Assembly: GCF_004322705.1 (NCBI RefSeq)
Contig: NZ_SIZZ01000002.1
Coordinates: forward strand, 930,001 to 994,000
Direction: 5' to 3'
DNA length: 64,000 bases
DNA from: Dyella terrae
Lineage (GTDB): Bacteria > Pseudomonadota > Gammaproteobacteria > Xanthomonadales > Rhodanobacteraceae
Below the pieces are notes generated by a model. That model was not told where the DNA came from, ran no database searches, and saw only the letters and a list, made by a program, of their open reading frames with translations. The position numbers and the translations under genes were made by a program. This document shows positions 21,393-30,579 of the stretch, piece after piece. Within the stretch, counting starts at the first letter, position 1; the number at the start of each line of letters is the position of its first letter.

Positions 21393-21791
21393 ATGAGTCA
21401 GATCAACGACAACCTGTTCGGAATGCATACCCAGGCGTTGGGTACGTGGCAGAAGCGTGCGGAAACGATTGCCGGAAACCTGGCCAATGCCGACACGCCG
21501 GGCTACCTCGCGCGTGACGTGGATTTCCGCAAGGCGCTGGCCGACGCCAGCAGCAGCGACAAGTTGGCGCTGAGCTCCACCAACGCCAACCACATCGATC
21601 CCTCATCGCTGACTACCGCGAACCTTGCCTATCGCGTGCCGATGCAGCCGACCATGGACGGCAACACGGTGGATACGCAGGTCGAGCAGGCGAACTTCGC
21701 CGCCAACAGCGTTCACTACCAGGCAAGTCTCTCTTTCATTACGGCGCAGATCCGCATGCTGCGTACGGCCATCACCGGAGGTCAGGGCTGA
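21393..21791 (+). CDS. flgB: FlgB, flagellar proximal rod protein
   Basis: A 132-residue rod protein starting M-S-Q-I-N-D-N-L-F-G, with the axial-family motif A-G-N-L-A-N-A-D-T-P-G-Y near residue 25 and a heptad-rich C-terminus. FlgB is the first rod segment above the MS ring. It is first in the flgBCDE group, 38 bp downstream of a sigma-54 promoter, and overlaps flgC by one base (TGATG). Confidence 0.96.
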   Translation: MSQINDNLFGMHTQALGTWQKRAETIAGNLANADTPGYLARDVDFRKALADASSSDKLALSSTNANHIDPSSLTTANLAYRVPMQPTMDGNTVDTQVEQANFAANSVHYQASLSFITAQIRMLRTAITGGQG

Positions 21792-22213
21792 TGTCCATGT
21801 TCAAGATTTTCGACGTGGCCGGCTCCGGCATGGCCGCGCAATCGCTGCGACTCAACACCGTCGCCAGCAACCTGGCCAATGCCGACAGCGTGTCCGGTTC
21901 GGCAGACACCGCTTATCGCGCGCGTGAGCCGCTCTTCGCGACCGTGCAGCGCAGCGTCTCTGGCGGCAAGGCTGAGGAAGGCACGCAAGGCGTGCAGGTG
22001 CTCGGCATCACCGAAAGCCAGGCCGCCGTCGAAAGCCGCTACGAGCCCGGCAACCCGATTGCGGACGCCGATGGCTACGTCTATGCCAGCAACGTCAATC
22101 CGGTCGACGAGCTGGTCAACATGATTTCCGCCTCGCGTTCGTACCAGAACAACGTCGAAGTGATGAACAGCACGCGTCAGCTCATGCAGAAGACGCTGGA
22201 CCTCGGCAAGTAA
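21791..22213 (+). CDS. flgC: FlgC, flagellar proximal rod protein
   Basis: A 140-residue rod protein with N-terminal motif V-A-S-N-L-A-N-A-D-S and the C-terminal family signature N-P-V-D-E-L-V-N-M-I-S-A-S-R-S-Y-Q-N-N. It polymerises with FlgB, FlgF and FliE to form the proximal rod in the periplasm. It is coupled to flgB by a one-base overlap and followed 11 bp later by flgD. Confidence 0.97.
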   Translation: MSMFKIFDVAGSGMAAQSLRLNTVASNLANADSVSGSADTAYRAREPLFATVQRSVSGGKAEEGTQGVQVLGITESQAAVESRYEPGNPIADADGYVYASNVNPVDELVNMISASRSYQNNVEVMNSTRQLMQKTLDLGK

Positions 22214-22224
22214 GGGCGAACGAC

Positions 22225-22878
22225 ATGGCTGATATCGCGATCAACGGCAGTACCTACAGCAATTCGACGTCCGACAGCAGCGGTACGAAGAAGGGCGATT
22301 CGCTCACCCAGGCGGACTTCCTGAGCCTGCTCATCCAGCAGATGCGCAGCCAGGACCCGACGCAGCCGATGGACTCCTCGCAGATGGTCAGCCAGCTGGC
22401 GCAGATCAGTCAGGTGGACGCCACGCAGAAGCTGCAGACCTCGTTCGATACCCTGAGCACGGCGTTGCAGGGCAACCAGCTGATGCAGGCCAGTGGCCTG
22501 GTCGGTCGCGATGTCACGGTGCCCTCGAGTGCCGGCAAGCTGGTCAATGGCTCGATGGACGGCGCGATCAATGTAACGACCGACAACCAGATCGCCACGG
22601 TGCAGATCGTCGACGCGGCCGGCAACACGGTGCGCACGATCAATCTGGGTACGCCCGATGTCGGTCTGGCGAATTTCCATTGGGATGGTCTGGACGACGC
22701 CGGTCAACCGGTGGCGGACGGTACGTATGGCATCAAGGCGCAGGTCGGCACCACCGCGGTTCAGCCCTACATCACCGGCAAGGTGAGCAGCGTGGGCATG
22801 GCGGGTGACCAGGGCGCGTATTTGCAGGTGGATGGTTTTGGCGGCGTCCTGCTGGGTCAGGTCGCACGTATCAACTGA
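22225..22878 (+). CDS. flgD: FlgD, hook cap / scaffold protein
   Basis: A 217-residue protein with the FlgD N-terminal pattern (L-T-Q-A-D-F-L-S-L-L-I-Q-Q-M-R-S-Q-D-P near residues 28-46) followed by a FlgD Ig-like/tudor domain (N-F-H-W-D-G-L-D-D-A-G near residue 152). It caps the growing hook and is needed for FlgE assembly. It lies between flgC and flgE in the usual order. Confidence 0.97.
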   Translation: MADIAINGSTYSNSTSDSSGTKKGDSLTQADFLSLLIQQMRSQDPTQPMDSSQMVSQLAQISQVDATQKLQTSFDTLSTALQGNQLMQASGLVGRDVTVPSSAGKLVNGSMDGAINVTTDNQIATVQIVDAAGNTVRTINLGTPDVGLANFHWDGLDDAGQPVADGTYGIKAQVGTTAVQPYITGKVSSVGMAGDQGAYLQVDGFGGVLLGQVARIN

Positions 22879-22914
22879 ACTTTCAGAGCCTCTGGATAAA
22901 GAGGGGAGCAGAAC

Positions 22915-24135
22915 ATGGCTTTCAACATTGCACTCAGCGGTCTCAATGCGGCCTCGGCCGATCTCGAAGTCACCGCCAACAACATCGCCAACACGTCCAC
23001 CATCGGTTTCAAGGGCTCGCGTGCCGAGTTCGCCGAGCTGTACAGCGTGGCCGGTCGCAACCTCAGCGCCACGCAGATCGGCAGCGGCGTGCGCCTGACC
23101 AACGTTGCGCAGCAGTTCAACGCCGGCAACATTGAAACCACCAACAACAGTTTCGACTTCGCGATCTCGGGCGATGGCTTCTTCACGCTGAAGGATGGCA
23201 AGGGCCTGACCTATACGCGTGCCGGCGCGTTCCGTCCGGACGCCAACGGTTACATCACCAACAGCTCCGGCCAGAAGGTGCAGGTGTATCCGCCGAACAA
23301 CAACGGCAGCTTCGACATGAGCACCATGACGGATCTGCGCATGCTCACTTCGCAGAACGCGGCCAAGGCCACGTCCAGCGTCGAGCTCGCCCTGAACCTG
23401 CCTTCGGATGCCACGGCACCGGCCAACGCCTTCGATCCGACGGACGCGAAGAGCTTCAACCAGGCCACGCCGTTCACCGCCTACGATTCGCTCGGCGCCA
23501 CGCACAGCGGCACCGTGTACTTCGTCAAGAGCGCCACGGCCAACACCTGGGACGCGCATCTGTTCATCGACGGCCAGGACACCGGCGTCACCAACCAGAT
23601 CAGCTTCACCAGCAGCGGCGCGCTCGCCACGCCGGCCAACGGCAAGCTCACCTTTGCACCCGTCACGGCCAACCCGGGTTCCGATCCGCTCGATGTCAGC
23701 CTCGATCTGAACAAGACCACGCAGTTCGGCAACAGCTACGCGGTAACGTCGATCTATCAGGACGGCTACCCGACCGGCACACTGTCGAGCATCGACGTGT
23801 CCAGCGAAGGCGTCGTGCAGGCCAAGTACTCCAACGGCCAGTCGACCGCGCTGGGCCAGCTTGCGCTCGCCAACTTCGCCAACCCGCAGGGCCTGCGCCA
23901 GCTCGACAACACCAACTGGGCCGCGTCGTATGACTCTGGCGCCCCGGTGATGGGCACGGCCGGCAACGGTACCTACGGCAGCGTGCAGTCCGGCGCGCTC
24001 GAAGCCTCCAACACCGCCGACCTCACCGCACAGCTCGTCAACATGATCAAGGCCCAGCGCAATTACCAGGCGAATGCCCAGGTGATTTCGACGGATGACA
24101 AGCTGACGCAGACGATTATCAATATTCGCAATTAA
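22915..24135 (+). CDS. flgE: FlgE, flagellar hook protein
   Basis: A 406-residue hook protein starting M-A-F-N-I-A-L-S-G-L-N-A-A, with N-T-S-T-I-G-F-K-G-S near residue 26, a central variable domain, and the axial C-terminus (L-V-N-M-I-K-A-Q-R-N-Y-Q-A-N-A). It forms the curved universal joint. It is the last gene before a heptamer inverted element that begins 5 bp after its stop, so the flgBCDE message may end or be attenuated there. Confidence 0.97.
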   Translation: MAFNIALSGLNAASADLEVTANNIANTSTIGFKGSRAEFAELYSVAGRNLSATQIGSGVRLTNVAQQFNAGNIETTNNSFDFAISGDGFFTLKDGKGLTYTRAGAFRPDANGYITNSSGQKVQVYPPNNNGSFDMSTMTDLRMLTSQNAAKATSSVELALNLPSDATAPANAFDPTDAKSFNQATPFTAYDSLGATHSGTVYFVKSATANTWDAHLFIDGQDTGVTNQISFTSSGALATPANGKLTFAPVTANPGSDPLDVSLDLNKTTQFGNSYAVTSIYQDGYPTGTLSSIDVSSEGVVQAKYSNGQSTALGQLALANFANPQGLRQLDNTNWAASYDSGAPVMGTAGNGTYGSVQSGALEASNTADLTAQLVNMIKAQRNYQANAQVISTDDKLTQTIINIRN

Positions 24136-24139
24136 GAGC

Positions 24140-24237
24140 GGTGAATGGTCAATGGTGAATGGTGAATAGAAAAAGCCATCCACATTGACCTCGGTTCACG
24201 AGCCGGCGCTCTCCCTATTCACCATTCACTATTGACC
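24140..24237. repeat. Heptamer inverted element, copy 2 (flgE-flgF gap)
   Basis: The left arm (24140-24169) is four heptamers of type GGTGAAT/GGTCAAT plus AG, followed by the core GAAAAAGC. The right arm (24215-24237) is the inverted match with three heptamers. The element starts 5 bp after flgE and ends 11 bp before flgF, so it occupies the whole intergenic gap and abuts the flgF ribosome-binding region. Confidence 0.85.
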
Positions 24238-24248
24238 TCTAACCGCCT

Positions 24249-24989
24249 ATGGATCGCTCCATCTACGTTGCCATGACCGGTGCCACGCAAATGATGCGTG
24301 CACAGACGGAAGTGGCGCACAACCTGGCCAACGCCAACACCGTCGGTTTCAAAGCGCAGATGTCGGCGTTCCAGCCGTTGCAGGTGCTTGGTGATGGCAT
24401 GCCTTCGCGCATCAATGGGGTTGCGCAGGGCACGGGTTGGGATATGCGCAGCGGTCCGCAGACGGACACGGGCAACTCGCTTGACGTTGCCGTGCAGGGC
24501 CAGGGCTGGCTGGCGGTGCAGGCACCTGATGGCAGCGAAGCGTACACACGTGCTGGCCAGTTGCAGCTCACGCCGGACGGCGTGCTGACCGATGCGCGTG
24601 GCAATCCGGTGATGGGCGATGGTGGGCCGATCACGATTCCGCAGAGCTCGCAGATCATGATCGGTAACGACGGTACGGTGTCCGCCGTGCCGATGGGGCA
24701 GGGTCCTGACACCTTGTCGGTAGTGGGCAAGCTCAAGCTGGTGAATCCGCAGGCGGATCAGCTCCAGCCGGGCAACGATGGCCTGATGCATCTGGCGGAC
24801 GGTGGCACCGCCGCAGCCGACGAAACCGTGCAGGTGAAGTCGGGCGCCATTGAAATGAGCAATGTGAATCCTTCGCAGACGCTGGTGCAGATGATCCAGC
24901 TGTCGCGCCAATACGAATTGCAGGTCAAGGCGATCCGCACCGCCGATGACAACGCGCAGTCGGCCTCGCGCCTGCTGCAGGTGAGCTGA
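24249..24989 (+). CDS. flgF: FlgF, flagellar proximal rod protein
   Basis: A 246-residue rod protein beginning M-D-R-S-I-Y-V-A-M-T-G-A, with A-H-N-L-A-N-A-N-T-V-G-F-K near residue 25 and the C-terminal Q-M-I-Q-L-S-R-Q-Y-E-L-Q pattern. It is shorter than hook protein and typical for FlgF. It has no clear Shine-Dalgarno motif; the bases before the start belong to the end of the inverted element (ACCTCTAACCGCCT), so translation may be tuned by that hairpin. Confidence 0.96.
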   Translation: MDRSIYVAMTGATQMMRAQTEVAHNLANANTVGFKAQMSAFQPLQVLGDGMPSRINGVAQGTGWDMRSGPQTDTGNSLDVAVQGQGWLAVQAPDGSEAYTRAGQLQLTPDGVLTDARGNPVMGDGGPITIPQSSQIMIGNDGTVSAVPMGQGPDTLSVVGKLKLVNPQADQLQPGNDGLMHLADGGTAAADETVQVKSGAIEMSNVNPSQTLVQMIQLSRQYELQVKAIRTADDNAQSASRLLQVS

Positions 24990-25027
24990 CGAAACCATCC
25001 GCCGCACGACGGCTACGGAGCACTTCC

Positions 25028-25813
25028 ATGTTTTCTTCCCTGTGGGTTGCCAAGACCGGTCTCGATGCGCAGCAAACGCGCATGGACGTGGTGTCGAACA
25101 ATCTGGCCAACGCCAACACCACCGCCTTCAAGTCGTCGCGTGCGTCGTTCCAGGATCTGATCTACCAGAACGTGCGTCAGCCCGGTGGCCAGACCACCGA
25201 GCAGACGCAGGCGCCGACCGGCCTGATGCTCGGTACCGGCGTGCGCGTGGTGGGCACCGAAAAGATGTTCACCCAGGGCAACATCCAGACCACCGGCAAT
25301 GCGCTGGACGTGGCGATCCAGGGGCGCGGCTTCCTGCAGGTCACCATGCCGGACGGCAGCGTCGCCTACACGCGTGACGGTGCGCTCAAGCCCGACCAGA
25401 ACGGCCAGCTGGTCACCTCGACCGGTTACCCGCTCGATCCGGCCATCGTGCTGCCGCCGGGCACGCAGACCGTCACCATCGGCAACGACGGCACCGTCAG
25501 TGTCACCGTGCCGGGCCAGGTACCGCCGCAGGTGATCGGCACCTTGCAGCTTGCCGATTTCGTCAATCCGGCTGGCCTGCAGCCGAACGGCGACAACCTC
25601 TATCTCGAAACCGCTGCCAGCGGCGCGCCGCAGATCGGTCAGCCGGGGCTCAATGGCCTGGGCACGCTGGCACAGAACTCGCTCGAAGCGTCCAACGTGA
25701 ACGTGGTCGAGCAGATGGTCGACATGATCGAAACTCAGCGCACCTACGAAATGAATTCCAAGGCGATTTCCGCAGCGGATTCGATGCTGCAGTTCCTCAC
25801 CAACAAGACCTGA
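25028..25813 (+). CDS. flgG: FlgG, flagellar distal rod protein
   Basis: A 261-residue protein starting M-F-S-S-L-W-V-A-K-T-G-L-D-A-Q, the FlgG hallmark, with V-S-N-N-L-A-N-A-N-T-T-A-F-K and the C-terminal V-D-M-I-E-T-Q-R-T-Y-E-M-N-S. It builds the distal rod that passes through the P and L rings. It follows flgF after 38 bp and precedes flgH by 8 bp, in canonical order. Confidence 0.98.
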   Translation: MFSSLWVAKTGLDAQQTRMDVVSNNLANANTTAFKSSRASFQDLIYQNVRQPGGQTTEQTQAPTGLMLGTGVRVVGTEKMFTQGNIQTTGNALDVAIQGRGFLQVTMPDGSVAYTRDGALKPDQNGQLVTSTGYPLDPAIVLPPGTQTVTIGNDGTVSVTVPGQVPPQVIGTLQLADFVNPAGLQPNGDNLYLETAASGAPQIGQPGLNGLGTLAQNSLEASNVNVVEQMVDMIETQRTYEMNSKAISAADSMLQFLTNKT

Positions 25814-25821
25814 GCCCGGCT

Positions 25822-26505
25822 ATGAACGTCTCCTCCTGCCTGCGCACGTTGTGCGTCCTGTTGGTGCTGGCAAGCCTCGGTGGCTGCGCCATGCCGCCCA
25901 AGCGCGACGACGCGATGTGGGCCGCGACGCCGCCGCAGGAGCCGTTGGCGCCGCCGCCGTCGGATGGCGCGATCTACCACGATCAGCAGGGCATGGAGCT
26001 GTTCAACGATCCGCGCGCGCATCGCGTGGGTGACATCCTCACCATCTCGCTGGTGGAAAGCACGCAGGCCAGCAAGAAGGCCACCACCAGCACCAGCAAG
26101 AAAGACAACACCAACATCGCCGCGCCGACGATTCTCGGTCAGGGCCTCACCATCAACGGCAAGTCCGCCAACATTGAGACCTCCGGCGACCGCAGCTTCG
26201 ACGGCAGCGGCAACAGCAGCCAGAGCAACCAGCTCACCGGCTCGATCACCGTCACCGTGGCGCAGCGCCTGTCCAACGGCAACCTGCTGGTGCGTGGCGA
26301 GAAGTGGTTGACGATCAACCAGGGCCAGGAGCTGGTGCGCATCTCCGGCATCGTGCGTCCGCAGGACATCGGCCAGGACAACAGCGTGCCGTCCACGCGC
26401 GTCGCCGACGCACGCATCGCTTACACCGGTCGCGGCTCGCTTGCCGATGCGAACACGCAGGGCTGGCTGTCGCGCTTCTTCAGCTCGAAGTGGATGCCGT
26501 ACTGA
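25822..26505 (+). CDS. flgH: FlgH, L-ring lipoprotein
   Basis: A 227-residue protein with a lipoprotein signal (L-G-G-C, Cys22). FlgH forms the L ring, the bushing of the flagellar rod in the outer membrane. Conserved stretches include [14 protein letters not shown] near residue 65 and [13 protein letters not shown] near residue 172. It overlaps flgI by one base. Confidence 0.97.
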   Translation: MNVSSCLRTLCVLLVLASLGGCAMPPKRDDAMWAATPPQEPLAPPPSDGAIYHDQQGMELFNDPRAHRVGDILTISLVESTQASKKATTSTSKKDNTNIAAPTILGQGLTINGKSANIETSGDRSFDGSGNSSQSNQLTGSITVTVAQRLSNGNLLVRGEKWLTINQGQELVRISGIVRPQDIGQDNSVPSTRVADARIAYTGRGSLADANTQGWLSRFFSSKWMPY

Positions 26506-27653
26506 TGGACGCGACCGTGCTTCGCACCTTTGCGGCCGCCTGGCGCGGTCATCTCGCCACGGCGCTGGCGATTGCCTCAACTTTCCTGATCGCCATTCCC
26601 GATGCGCACGCGGACAAGATTCGCGATCTCGCGCAGGTCGGTGGCGTGCGTTCCAACCAGCTCATCGGGTATGGCCTCGTCGTCGGCCTCGATGGCAGTG
26701 GCGACCAGACCACCCAGGCACCGTTCACCACGCAGAGCCTGGAAAACATGCTGCAGCAGTTCGGCATCACGGTGCCGGCCAGCGCGCGTCCCCAGCTGAA
26801 AAATGCGGCCGCCGTGACAGTCACCGCGGATCTGCCGCCCTTCGCCAAGCCGGGTCAGATCATCGATGTCACCGTGGCATCGATCGGTAACGCCAAGAGC
26901 ATCCGCGGCGGCCAGCTGCTGATGACGCCACTGAAGGGTGCTGACGGCAACGTCTACGCCATGGCGCAGGGCAGTGTGGTCGTCGGCGGCATCAGCGCGC
27001 AGGGCAAGAGCGGTTCGAGCGTGCAGGTGAACATCTCCGCCAGCGGCCGCGTGCCCAGTGGCGCGACGGTGGAGCGCAGCGTGCCGTCGTCGTTTGGCAG
27101 CACGGGCGATCTGATGCTCAATCTCAATACGCCCGATTTCACCACCGCCGGTCGTGTCGCCGATGCCGTCAATCGCGCCTATGGCGCGGGCACGGCCCAG
27201 GCCATCGACGGCGGAAGCGTTGCCGTGCGCGGTCCGCAGGACCCGTCGCAAAAGGTGGCCTGGCTTGGCGCCATCCAGAATCTCGATGTGACGCCGGGTG
27301 ATGCCCCGGCGCGCGTGGTGGTCAATTCGCGCACCGGCACGGTGGTGATCGGCGCCGAAGTTCGCGTCACGCCCGCCGCGGTGGCCCATGGTTCGATCCA
27401 GGTCACCATCAGCGAACAGCCGCAGGTGAGCCAGCCCGAAGCCTTCAGTCGTGGCCAGACGGCCATCGTGCCGAACAGCAACGTGCAGGTGAGCGAAGAC
27501 GGCGCACACATGTTCAAGTTTGGCCCGGGCGTGAATCTCGACACCATCGTGCGCGCGGTCAATCAGGTGGGCGCTTCGCCGACCGATCTAATCTCGATCC
27601 TGCAGGCACTGAAGCAGGCGGGCGCCTTGCACGCCGAGCTGGTGGTGATCTGA
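26505..27653 (+). CDS. flgI: FlgI, P-ring protein
   Basis: A 382-residue periplasmic protein starting at the ATG overlapping the flgH stop (TGATG). A long signal peptide ends near A-H-A before D-K-I-R-D-L. The strongly conserved [21 protein letters not shown] follows, and the protein ends A-L-H-A-E-L-V-V-I, as in other FlgI. It forms the P ring in the peptidoglycan layer with FlgA help. It is coupled to flgJ by another one-base overlap. Confidence 0.98.
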   Translation: MDATVLRTFAAAWRGHLATALAIASTFLIAIPDAHADKIRDLAQVGGVRSNQLIGYGLVVGLDGSGDQTTQAPFTTQSLENMLQQFGITVPASARPQLKNAAAVTVTADLPPFAKPGQIIDVTVASIGNAKSIRGGQLLMTPLKGADGNVYAMAQGSVVVGGISAQGKSGSSVQVNISASGRVPSGATVERSVPSSFGSTGDLMLNLNTPDFTTAGRVADAVNRAYGAGTAQAIDGGSVAVRGPQDPSQKVAWLGAIQNLDVTPGDAPARVVVNSRTGTVVIGAEVRVTPAAVAHGSIQVTISEQPQVSQPEAFSRGQTAIVPNSNVQVSEDGAHMFKFGPGVNLDTIVRAVNQVGASPTDLISILQALKQAGALHAELVVI

Positions 27654-28591
27654 TGGCCGTTGGCGATGTCAATCTGCCGGCGCTGGACAACTGGACGGAA
27701 CTGTCCGGTTTCCAGAAGCTGCGCAATGACGCGCAAACCGACAGCAAGTCGGCGCTTCCGGCGGTCGCCAAGCAGTTCGAAGCAATTTTCACCCAGATGA
27801 TGCTGAAGTCCATGCGCGACGCCAGTTTCGGCGATGGCATGGGCGACAGCGAAGCAGGTGACACGTATCGCGACATGTTCGACCAACAGCTGTCGCTGAG
27901 CCTGTCCAACAGCGGTCGTGGCATCGGCATCGCGCAGATGTTGGTCAAGCAATTGGGCGGCAAGGACGCCGGCATCACGCCGTCGGTCGGCGGCAATGCG
28001 GCATTGAGCGACACGCTGGCCCAGATCACGCGCACGGCCGGCAAGGTGGCTGGCAAGGCCGCCAGTGTCCTGCCGGGCGCCGGCGATGCGGTGAGTTTCG
28101 TCCAGTCCCTGGCGCCGCATGCGCAGGCCGCAGCAGAAAAACTCGGCGTGTCGGTACGTGCATTGCTCGCTCAGGCGGCGCTGGAGACCGGTTGGGGCAA
28201 GCACCTGCCGTCCCACGGCGACGGCAGCACAAGTAACAACTTGTTCGGCATGAAGGCCGGCAGTAGCTGGGATGGCGAGAAGGTCTCCGTGCCCACGCTG
28301 GAATACGAAAACGGCGTGGCCGTGCGCAAGCGCGACCAGTTCCGCGCCTACGACTCACCCTCCGAATCGTTCTCCGATTACGCCGACGTGCTCGCCAACA
28401 GCCCGCGCTACACGGCGGCACTCGGTCGCGGCGAAGACGTGCGTGGCTTCGCCCACGCGCTGGTGCGCGGCGGCTATGCCACCGACCCGGCCTACGCGAA
28501 CAAGCTGGTCGCCATCGCCAACAGTCCGGAAATGCGCCAGGCGCTCGATGCGCTCAAGTCCGGCGTCAGCGTGCCGTCACAGTTGCCATGA
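27653..28591 (+). CDS. flgJ: FlgJ, rod cap with muramidase domain
   Basis: A 312-residue two-domain protein. The N-terminal rod-cap domain (about 1-100) carries A-K-Q-F-E-A-I-F-T-Q-M-M-L-K-S-M-R. After a linker comes a glucosaminidase/muramidase domain (about 155-305) with A-A-L-E-T-G-W-G-K, whose Glu is the expected catalytic residue, and N-N-L-F-G-M-K. It locally opens peptidoglycan so that the rod can pass. The dual-domain form is normal for gammaproteobacteria. Confidence 0.97.
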   Translation: MAVGDVNLPALDNWTELSGFQKLRNDAQTDSKSALPAVAKQFEAIFTQMMLKSMRDASFGDGMGDSEAGDTYRDMFDQQLSLSLSNSGRGIGIAQMLVKQLGGKDAGITPSVGGNAALSDTLAQITRTAGKVAGKAASVLPGAGDAVSFVQSLAPHAQAAAEKLGVSVRALLAQAALETGWGKHLPSHGDGSTSNNLFGMKAGSSWDGEKVSVPTLEYENGVAVRKRDQFRAYDSPSESFSDYADVLANSPRYTAALGRGEDVRGFAHALVRGGYATDPAYANKLVAIANSPEMRQALDALKSGVSVPSQLP

Positions 28592-28642
28592 CGTGCCCCC
28601 GCGTTCCCTTCTTTCTGATCGACGTACCAAGGATGTCCTCCC

Positions 28643-30520
28643 ATGGCTGACCTGCTTTCCACTGGCGTATCGGGCCTGCTCGCCTCGCAGATCGGCCTGG
28701 CGACGGTCAGCCATAACGTCGCCAACGTGAATACCGACGGCTACAGCCGCCAGGTGGTGCAGTTCAGCGCGCGCCCCGGCCAGAGCATGGGCCAGTACTA
28801 CATTGGCACCGGCGTGAACACGACGGCTGTGCAGCGCGCCTACAGCCAGTACCTCAACACTGCGCTGTGGCAGGCCTCGGGGGATCAGAGCCGTGCGGCC
28901 GTCTACCAGAGCCTCACGGCCCAGCTGAACAATCAGCTGTCGGGCACCACCAACCTGCAGAGCTCGCTGGATGCGTTCTATGGCGCGCTCAATGACGTGT
29001 CCAATTCGCCGGCCGACTCGGCAGCGCGCAGCACCTTGCTCGCCCGCGCCGGCGCCCTGGCCAGCACGTTCCAGTCGCTGTCGACCCAGTTCAACCAGCT
29101 CAGTACCCAGTCGCAGCGCCAGCTCAGCGACACCGTCAACCAGATCAACAGCGACAGCAAGTCGATCGCGCAGTTGAACGAGCAGATCCGTTCCGCCTAT
29201 GCCTCGGGCAAGGGCGAGCCGTCGGATTTGCTGGACCAGCGCGACGCCCTCATCAAAAAGGTATCCAGCCAGGTCGGCGTGTCCGTGGTGGAGCAGGGCG
29301 ACCACACGGTCAGCCTGTTCGTCGGCAACGGCCAGGCGCTGGTCAACGGCGTCCATGCCTCGGAACTCGCGACGGCGCAGAACGCCTACGATCCGACGCA
29401 GCTTGAAGTGGTCGCGAAGGACACCGGCATGGTGCTCACCGGCCAGCTTGGCGGCGGTGCCCTGGGTGCGATCCTCGACTTCCGCGCCAACGTGCTGCAG
29501 CCGGCCCAGAACCAGCTTGGTCGTGCCGCCGTTGCCATGGCCCAGGCCTTCAACGCGCAGCATGCGCAGGGCATGGATCTCAATGGCGACATGGGCGGCG
29601 ACTTCTTCAGCGTCGGCAGCCCGGTGGTGCAGTTGAACTCGGGCAATACCGGCACGGCGACGGTCAGTGCCAGCGTGAGCGACGTCTCGCAGCTCACCGC
29701 GAAAGACTATGTGATGCGCTACGACGGCACCAACTGGTCCCTGCAGGACACGGCGGGCAACAACATCGCCATGAAGGGCACCGGCACCGCCGCCGATCCG
29801 TTCACGGCGGATGGCCTGAGCATCGTGGTGGGTGCGGGCGCTGCCCAGGGCGACAGCTTCAAGATTTCGCCGACCAGTCAGGCGGCCGGCGGTTTCAAGT
29901 CGGTGATCACTGATCCAAACAAGATTGCCGCGGCTGCGCCAGTCGTCGCCTCGAAGGCATCGGGCAACACGGGCTCGGGCACGCTTGACGGCATCAGCGT
30001 CAGCGATCCGACGAATCCCAACATCAAGAACACGGTCAACATCGTGTTCACTTCGGCCACAACGTACAGCGTCGACGGTGGCCCGGACCAGACGTTTACG
30101 GCCGGTCAGCCGATCACCGTCAACGGCTGGACGCTCAAGCTCGGTGGCACCCCTGCCGCGAACGACAGCTTCACCGTCAAGGCCAACGCCAACGCGCGCG
30201 GCGACAACAGCAACGCCCTGACGCTGACCAACGTCGCCAACCTCGGTGTGCTCGACGGTGGCAACACCAGCGTCGGCCGCGCGTACGGTCAGCTCACCAG
30301 TCAGGTCGGCAGCGCCGGCTCGCTGGCGAAGGACGCGCTGTCGACCCAGAACAGCATCTACAACCAGGCGCTGGCCACCCAGCAAAGCGTTTCGGGCGTG
30401 AACATCGACGAAGAAGCCGCGTCGCTGGTGCGCTACCAGCAGGCGTATCAGGCCTCGGCGCAGGTGATCCAGACCGCCAACCAGATTTTCAACGCGCTGC
30501 TGTCGGCAGTGCAGAGCTAA
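28643..30520 (+). CDS. flgK: FlgK, hook-filament junction protein 1
   Basis: A 625-residue axial protein starting M-A-D-L-L-S-T-G-V-S-G-L-L-A-S-Q-I-G, with V-S-H-N-V-A-N-V-N-T-D-G-Y-S-R near residue 25 and the conserved C-terminus (S-G-V-N-I-D-E-E-A-A-S-L-V-R-Y-Q-Q-A-Y-Q-A-S-A). It joins the hook to the filament and is delivered by FlgN. It starts 51 bp after flgJ; no separate promoter is evident. Confidence 0.98.
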   Translation: MADLLSTGVSGLLASQIGLATVSHNVANVNTDGYSRQVVQFSARPGQSMGQYYIGTGVNTTAVQRAYSQYLNTALWQASGDQSRAAVYQSLTAQLNNQLSGTTNLQSSLDAFYGALNDVSNSPADSAARSTLLARAGALASTFQSLSTQFNQLSTQSQRQLSDTVNQINSDSKSIAQLNEQIRSAYASGKGEPSDLLDQRDALIKKVSSQVGVSVVEQGDHTVSLFVGNGQALVNGVHASELATAQNAYDPTQLEVVAKDTGMVLTGQLGGGALGAILDFRANVLQPAQNQLGRAAVAMAQAFNAQHAQGMDLNGDMGGDFFSVGSPVVQLNSGNTGTATVSASVSDVSQLTAKDYVMRYDGTNWSLQDTAGNNIAMKGTGTAADPFTADGLSIVVGAGAAQGDSFKISPTSQAAGGFKSVITDPNKIAAAAPVVASKASGNTGSGTLDGISVSDPTNPNIKNTVNIVFTSATTYSVDGGPDQTFTAGQPITVNGWTLKLGGTPAANDSFTVKANANARGDNSNALTLTNVANLGVLDGGNTSVGRAYGQLTSQVGSAGSLAKDALSTQNSIYNQALATQQSVSGVNIDEEAASLVRYQQAYQASAQVIQTANQIFNALLSAVQS

Positions 30521-30579
30521 AGACGGTCTGAGCGCTCAGAGCGCTTCCCACTGACGCCATCCTTCTTATCGGAATTCCC

